Source: Lachnospiraceae bacterium (GTDB lineage: Bacteria; Bacillota_A; Clostridia; Lachnospirales; Lachnospiraceae). From it: a stretch of 64,000 nt of DNA. How positions within the stretch are numbered: the first letter of the stretch is position 1; every line of letters starts with the position of its first letter. Location of the stretch: positions 4,191 to 68,190 of the forward strand of contig JAILDD010000170.1 of assembly GCA_024689605.1 (NCBI GenBank), in the 5' to 3' direction. Shown here piece by piece: positions 60,619 to 64,000 of this stretch. Under the pieces are notes generated by a model. It saw only the letters and a program-made list of their open reading frames with translations, was not told where the DNA came from and did no database searches. The position numbers and the translations under genes were made by a program.

Positions 60619-61782
60619 TCACCTGAGCTTTACAGCCCCTTCATTTCCCAGATATCCGGGGCCGAAAAGATATATCAGCCAGTCCGGATCAATTTCTTCT
60701 ATGATACCATAAACATCCTCATCTGCAGACATGTATCTAAGGTCCAGAAGATGAATCTCACTGCAGTCATGTATCAGAAACGGTGATATGGCAACCGCAG
60801 TAGAATCACGGACAATAACCATTTTCATATCATTCGGCGCATTTTCATTCTTTAATATCATATGGTCATAATCCTGGTGCAGATAGGCATAATAAGCATA
60901 GTAGTCAAAACTGTATCCCGCAAGATTCTCATAGTACACAAACGCATCCTCAAAACTGCCTTCCCTGTGTATTCCCTGTGAAGGCACATCTAAAGACATT
61001 TCTGTATTCCACTCCGGAAGCCACAGCTCGTAGTCATCAAGCCCTGTAAAGAAACGTCCGGTCATGCGTCCGTGGGTTCCCAAAAACACATCCTTATATT
61101 CAGTCCTGGAATAATTGTCTTCATTCATCCAGTCAGTTTCAGTCTCAATGCCGCTTTTTTCGTTTATATATTTTCCCATCTCACATGCAACTGCAAAGGC
61201 TGCATTATTTCGCATATGATGATCCGTACGGTAAAAATATCCATACCAGTCTCCGCCGTCACGCTCCAGTATTTCCCTTACGCTTAAGTTCGGTATCTGC
61301 CGCTCATCAAGATAATCCGTCATCTGTGCAGCCTTACCCCCAGCACTGCTCTCCACGCCGAAGGGAAGGTCAGTATCCGTTTCTTCCTTTCCGCAGGCCT
61401 GGACATAAAGGAATTCAATACCGTGCGACTTTGCAAAATCATAAGCGTCAACCGCTGCTTCTTCTGCCGGCACTATATCCGGATAAAGGTCAGGCATGGT
61501 GGCATAACCGTTATCAAGGATTGCAACATCAGAGTAAACCGTACTGCCGAACGCCATACGTTTGCACATCAGCTTCTGCAGTGCCCCCCAGGCATCCACA
61601 CCGTAGTTGCGTGCAAGCTCAAGCTGGGCAATCCCCTTCACATGACCGTCCGGTTCTAAGTCTGCTGCAAATTCGTAGAAATTGATTGCAGTAAAAAAGG
61701 CTGTGACCAGGAGGAATGCACACATGAAGATACGGCCGGACAAGCCACCTGTTTTATTCACTTTTTCATTTTCTTTACCCAT
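60619..61782 (-). CDS. Membrane-anchored SGNH-type acyltransferase (AlgX/AlgJ or DltD-like)
   Basis: One N-terminal membrane helix (about 16-36) and an outside domain. Candidate catalytic residues are Asp187-His189 in YRTDHHMRNNAAFAV and Ser327 in VIVRDSTAVAISPF, the arrangement of AlgX/AlgJ-type O-acetyltransferases and comparable with DltD. 387 aa. ATG at 61782 has AAAGGA six bases upstream. It is 22 bases after the MBOAT gene, its likely partner: in such pairs the MBOAT moves the acyl group across the membrane and the SGNH protein transfers it to the polymer. Confidence 0.8.
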   Translation of the reverse strand: MGKENEKVNKTGGLSGRIFMCAFLLVTAFFTAINFYEFAADLEPDGHVKGIAQLELARNYGVDAWGALQKLMCKRMAFGSTVYSDVAILDNGYATMPDLYPDIVPAEEAAVDAYDFAKSHGIEFLYVQACGKEETDTDLPFGVESSAGGKAAQMTDYLDERQIPNLSVREILERDGGDWYGYFYRTDHHMRNNAAFAVACEMGKYINEKSGIETETDWMNEDNYSRTEYKDVFLGTHGRMTGRFFTGLDDYELWLPEWNTEMSLDVPSQGIHREGSFEDAFVYYENLAGYSFDYYAYYAYLHQDYDHMILKNENAPNDMKMVIVRDSTAVAISPFLIHDCSEIHLLDLRYMSADEDVYGIIEEIDPDWLIYLFGPGYLGNEGAVKLR

Positions 61783-61804
61783 TTGTGTTCCTTTATTGTT
61801 ACAT

Positions 61805-63277
61805 CTAGAAATTAAAGTATATAAACGGACTGTACCCACCCTTCAGTATATATACTATGCTTATCATGAATGCTGCTATCAAAAGTACTCTCTTTACTCC
61901 CGGGAAACGGTCAAGTTTCTTTCCAACTGGGGTAGCAAATGCTATGCCGGCAATAAAGAAGAGAACATTATCTTTTACATAGAATAATGCTGCTGCCGCT
62001 GATGTTCCCAGCACGGGTACAGCCCCGGGTACGAACATCTGCTTTATATAACAGAGCATGGTGGGCACATCAGGTGAGAAAAATGCTACCATTCCAAGAG
62101 TAACAACAAGCATGGTATAAACATTATTGAGTACCTCCGGGATTTTCCATTTTTTCCCCATGCCCGTTGAATGTTCAAATAAAAGGAAACAGAAATTGAA
62201 CATTCCCCATATAATATAGGTCCAGTTTGCACCGTGCCAGACACCGGTAGCCAGCCAGACCACCGAGGTGGCAAGCATTGTGCATATGCTTTCTGCCTTT
62301 TTACGGCCAAGCTTTTCCTTCAGGGATTTTTTCCCTTTCTGCATGCTGTCGCTGCGAAGTATCGGGTACATAAGGTAATCCCTGAACCAGGTGGTAAGGG
62401 ATATATGCCACCTGCGCCAGAATTCAGTGACGCTTTTGGATACATAAGGGTAGTCAAAGTTTTCTTCGAACCTGAATCCAAACATCCCTCCTAAGCCTAT
62501 GGCCATATCCGAATATCCTGAAAAATCAAAATATATGCACAGGACAAGACATGCTGCCCCCAGCCATGCAGATGCCGGCGATATGCTCTCACCTGCTGCC
62601 ACATGCCCCATCATCCTGTATCCGAAAAGGCTACAGGTATCCGCTAAAAGTATCTTTTTCCCTACGCCGGTCAGGAAACGCTCAGTACCTTTTATAAATT
62701 TCTCTGTAGTTTCAGTTCTTTCCCTTATCTGCTCGGCGACATCTGAATACCTGACGATAGGCCCTGCCACAAGCTGCGGAAACAATGCAATATACAGCGC
62801 CACATCTAAGGGATTCTTCTGAACCTTTGCATTACCTCTGTACACATCCACCACATAGGAAAGGGCCTGGAATGTGAAAAAAGATATGCCTATGGGAAGC
62901 GCAATGCCTGATAGAGGGATATCCGACTTAAAGATAAAATTAATATTACTTATGGTAAAGTCCATATACTTGTATACAAAGAGTATGCCTATGTTGCATA
63001 TAACCGAAAGGGCAACAACTGCCTTACGTCCGCCTTCCGGGATTTTCTGTTTCTCACCGTCAACAATCAGGGCAAAGACATAATTCATGATTGCTGAAAC
63101 GATCAGCAGAATGACATTTTTCCCCTCGCCCCAGGCATAGAAAAACAGGCTGCCTGCAAGCAACAACAGATTCTTTATCCTGATATTCTTTCTGCATATG
63201 ATATGTCCGAAAAGATAATACCCGGCAAGCATTGCGGGCAGAAATGCGAACAGGAATACCACGCTGGGAAAAATCAT
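61805..63277 (-). CDS. MBOAT-family membrane O-acyltransferase (AlgI/DltB-like)
   Basis: A 490-aa polytopic protein. Conserved His291 in FWRRWHISLTTWFRDYL and His348 in GVWHGANWTYIIWG mark the MBOAT active site, and YFDFSGYSDMAIGLGGMFGF precedes it. The start ATG at 63277 has GGAGG eight bases upstream and overlaps the ABC gene stop (ATGA). Members carry acetyl or D-alanyl groups through the membrane. With the SGNH protein, the carrier protein and the ABC transporter it forms a glycan-modification group. Confidence 0.93.
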   Translation of the reverse strand: MIFPSVVFLFAFLPAMLAGYYLFGHIICRKNIRIKNLLLLAGSLFFYAWGEGKNVILLIVSAIMNYVFALIVDGEKQKIPEGGRKAVVALSVICNIGILFVYKYMDFTISNINFIFKSDIPLSGIALPIGISFFTFQALSYVVDVYRGNAKVQKNPLDVALYIALFPQLVAGPIVRYSDVAEQIRERTETTEKFIKGTERFLTGVGKKILLADTCSLFGYRMMGHVAAGESISPASAWLGAACLVLCIYFDFSGYSDMAIGLGGMFGFRFEENFDYPYVSKSVTEFWRRWHISLTTWFRDYLMYPILRSDSMQKGKKSLKEKLGRKKAESICTMLATSVVWLATGVWHGANWTYIIWGMFNFCFLLFEHSTGMGKKWKIPEVLNNVYTMLVVTLGMVAFFSPDVPTMLCYIKQMFVPGAVPVLGTSAAAALFYVKDNVLFFIAGIAFATPVGKKLDRFPGVKRVLLIAAFMISIVYILKGGYSPFIYFNF

Positions 63278-64000
63278 CCTTCCCGCCTCCGTTCGCAGAT
63301 TATGTGTCCGTCCTCTACCCGGTAGACCATATCGCACTTTTCAATGGTCTGCAGCCTGTGGGCAATGATCACCAGTGTCTTCCTGCCCATAAAACGGTTT
63401 ATGGAATCCATTATGGCTGCTTCGGTATCGTTATCAAGAGCAGATGTTGCTTCATCCAGAATAAGTATCTCAGGGTCGTCATAAAGTGCCCTTGCAATTC
63501 CGATACGCTGTCTCTGGCCGCCTGAAAGCCTTACGCCTCTCTCACCTATGCCGGTATCAAGCCCCTCAGGAAGGGACTTTACAAATTCATCAAGCTGGGC
63601 CTCTGCAAGCACTTCCCAGATACGTTCCTCGGAAATCTCTTCTTCCGGTATGCCGAAGGCCACATTGCGCCTTATACTGTCATCAAGCATGAAAATTGTC
63701 TGGGGAATGTATCCCACATTTTTAAGCCACCTGCGATAATTTCCGGTCTCCATCACATCCTGGCCGTCTGCCTTTATGGTTCCCGACTGCATCTTAAGAA
63801 GCCCTAACAGCACATCTACTATGGTGGATTTTCCTGCACCGCTGCTTCCCACTATGCCTATGCTCATTCCCACCGGAATGGTGAGGCTTGCATCATCAAA
63901 TATAAGCTTTTCCGTATTCGGATATTTGTAGGTAATATGTGAAAGCTCTACCTTTTCACGTACCGGGAGCTTATCCTTAACAGGCATAAGGTCAGCCATA
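63274..64000 (-). CDS. ABC transporter ATPase domain, PglK/MsbA-type flippase (N-terminus beyond the window)
   Basis: Only the C-terminal part is inside the window. Walker A is GSSGAGKST, signature RLSGGQRQR, Walker B LILDEATSALD, and the H-loop VIIAHRLQTIEK is intact. The linker before the ATPase and the sequence YRRWLKNVGYIPQTIFMLDD resemble PglK-like flippases that export lipid-linked oligosaccharides. The membrane domain must lie to the right. It overlaps the MBOAT gene by 4 bases, so the genes are cotranscribed. Confidence 0.88.
   Translation of the reverse strand, partial: MADLMPVKDKLPVREKVELSHITYKYPNTEKLIFDDASLTIPVGMSIGIVGSSGAGKSTIVDVLLGLLKMQSGTIKADGQDVMETGNYRRWLKNVGYIPQTIFMLDDSIRRNVAFGIPEEEISEERIWEVLAEAQLDEFVKSLPEGLDTGIGERGVRLSGGQRQRIGIARALYDDPEILILDEATSALDNDTEAAIMDSINRFMGRKTLVIIAHRLQTIEKCDMVYRVEDGHIICERRREG

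Noticed and set aside
1..64000. CRISPR arrays, insertion sequences, prophage or conjugative elements
   Set aside because: No regularly spaced repeats, transposase, integrase or phage structural genes were found; the lysozyme at 32869 stands alone and is membrane-anchored.

Overview
The window looks like a chromosomal segment from a Gram-positive anaerobe of the class Clostridia, most likely Lachnospiraceae-like. This is an inference from gene content and order: folC-folE-folP-folBK, dgt-dnaG-trmK-nif3, a single-chain clostridial-type PurL, LL-diaminopimelate aminotransferase (DapL), a Rho with an extended N-terminus, a TGS-type uridine kinase, PilZ and PEGA proteins, and strong purine-rich ribosome binding sites. 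I see no phage, transposase, plasmid or CRISPR signature. Nearly all genes lie on the minus strand. The plus-strand exceptions are rnpB, rarA, a LytTR regulator, a probable non-coding RNA and tRNA-Trp.

Layout, left to right (most transcription runs leftward). 1-1040: the 5' end of a sialic/pseudaminic-type cytidylyltransferase and an unrecognised charged protein. 1179-5144: a folate operon (PH-like protein, FolC, FolE, FolP, FolB-FolK fusion). 5202-5957: a composite hairpin repeat and a PilZ c-di-GMP protein. 6023-12916: glycogen branching enzyme, a membrane protein, a heterodimeric ABC exporter and a DJ-1 protein. 12949-19296: DapL, DapF, glutamine synthetase, an acetyltransferase, a small membrane protein and MetG. 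19404-24192: ExoA, ClpA, ClpS, a small membrane protein and ArgC. 24245-28011: a second heterodimeric ABC exporter. 28111-32236: acyltransferase, PgeF, YwlG-like protein and Rho. 32477-36120: RNase P RNA, a GH25 lysozyme, RarA, LytTR and an unassigned structured RNA. 36127-44577: radical SAM protein, malic enzyme, uridine kinase-like protein, Nif3, TrmK, DnaG and Dgt. 44695-51951: PurL, a hypothetical protein and a hybrid histidine kinase. 52034-56117: tRNA-Trp, an ABC-F ATPase, a SecB-like protein, an Mrp ATPase and a CheC-type phosphatase. 56234-64000: PEGA protein, CCA-adding enzyme, sugar aminotransferase, acyl carrier protein, SGNH/AlgX-like protein, MBOAT and the end of a flippase-like ABC transporter.

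The most interesting region is the right end. An MBOAT, an SGNH/DltD-AlgX-like protein and a dedicated carrier protein follow one another, as DltB, DltD and DltC do in teichoic acid D-alanylation. There is no DltA-type ligase in view, and a PLP sugar aminotransferase and a PglK-like ABC transporter flank the set. It may be an acyl-modification module for a surface glycan. Also worth attention are a promoter-to-terminator non-coding RNA next to an orphan LytTR regulator (35814-36120), a dispersed hairpin repeat whose two copies show a compensatory base-pair change (5202-5241 and 48542-48580), two signalling genes that look leaderless (PilZ and the hybrid kinase), and the absence of rpoD from its usual place between dnaG and trmK. 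Nine of the promoters I could find share an extended -10 element (TGnTAnnAT), mostly without a good -35.
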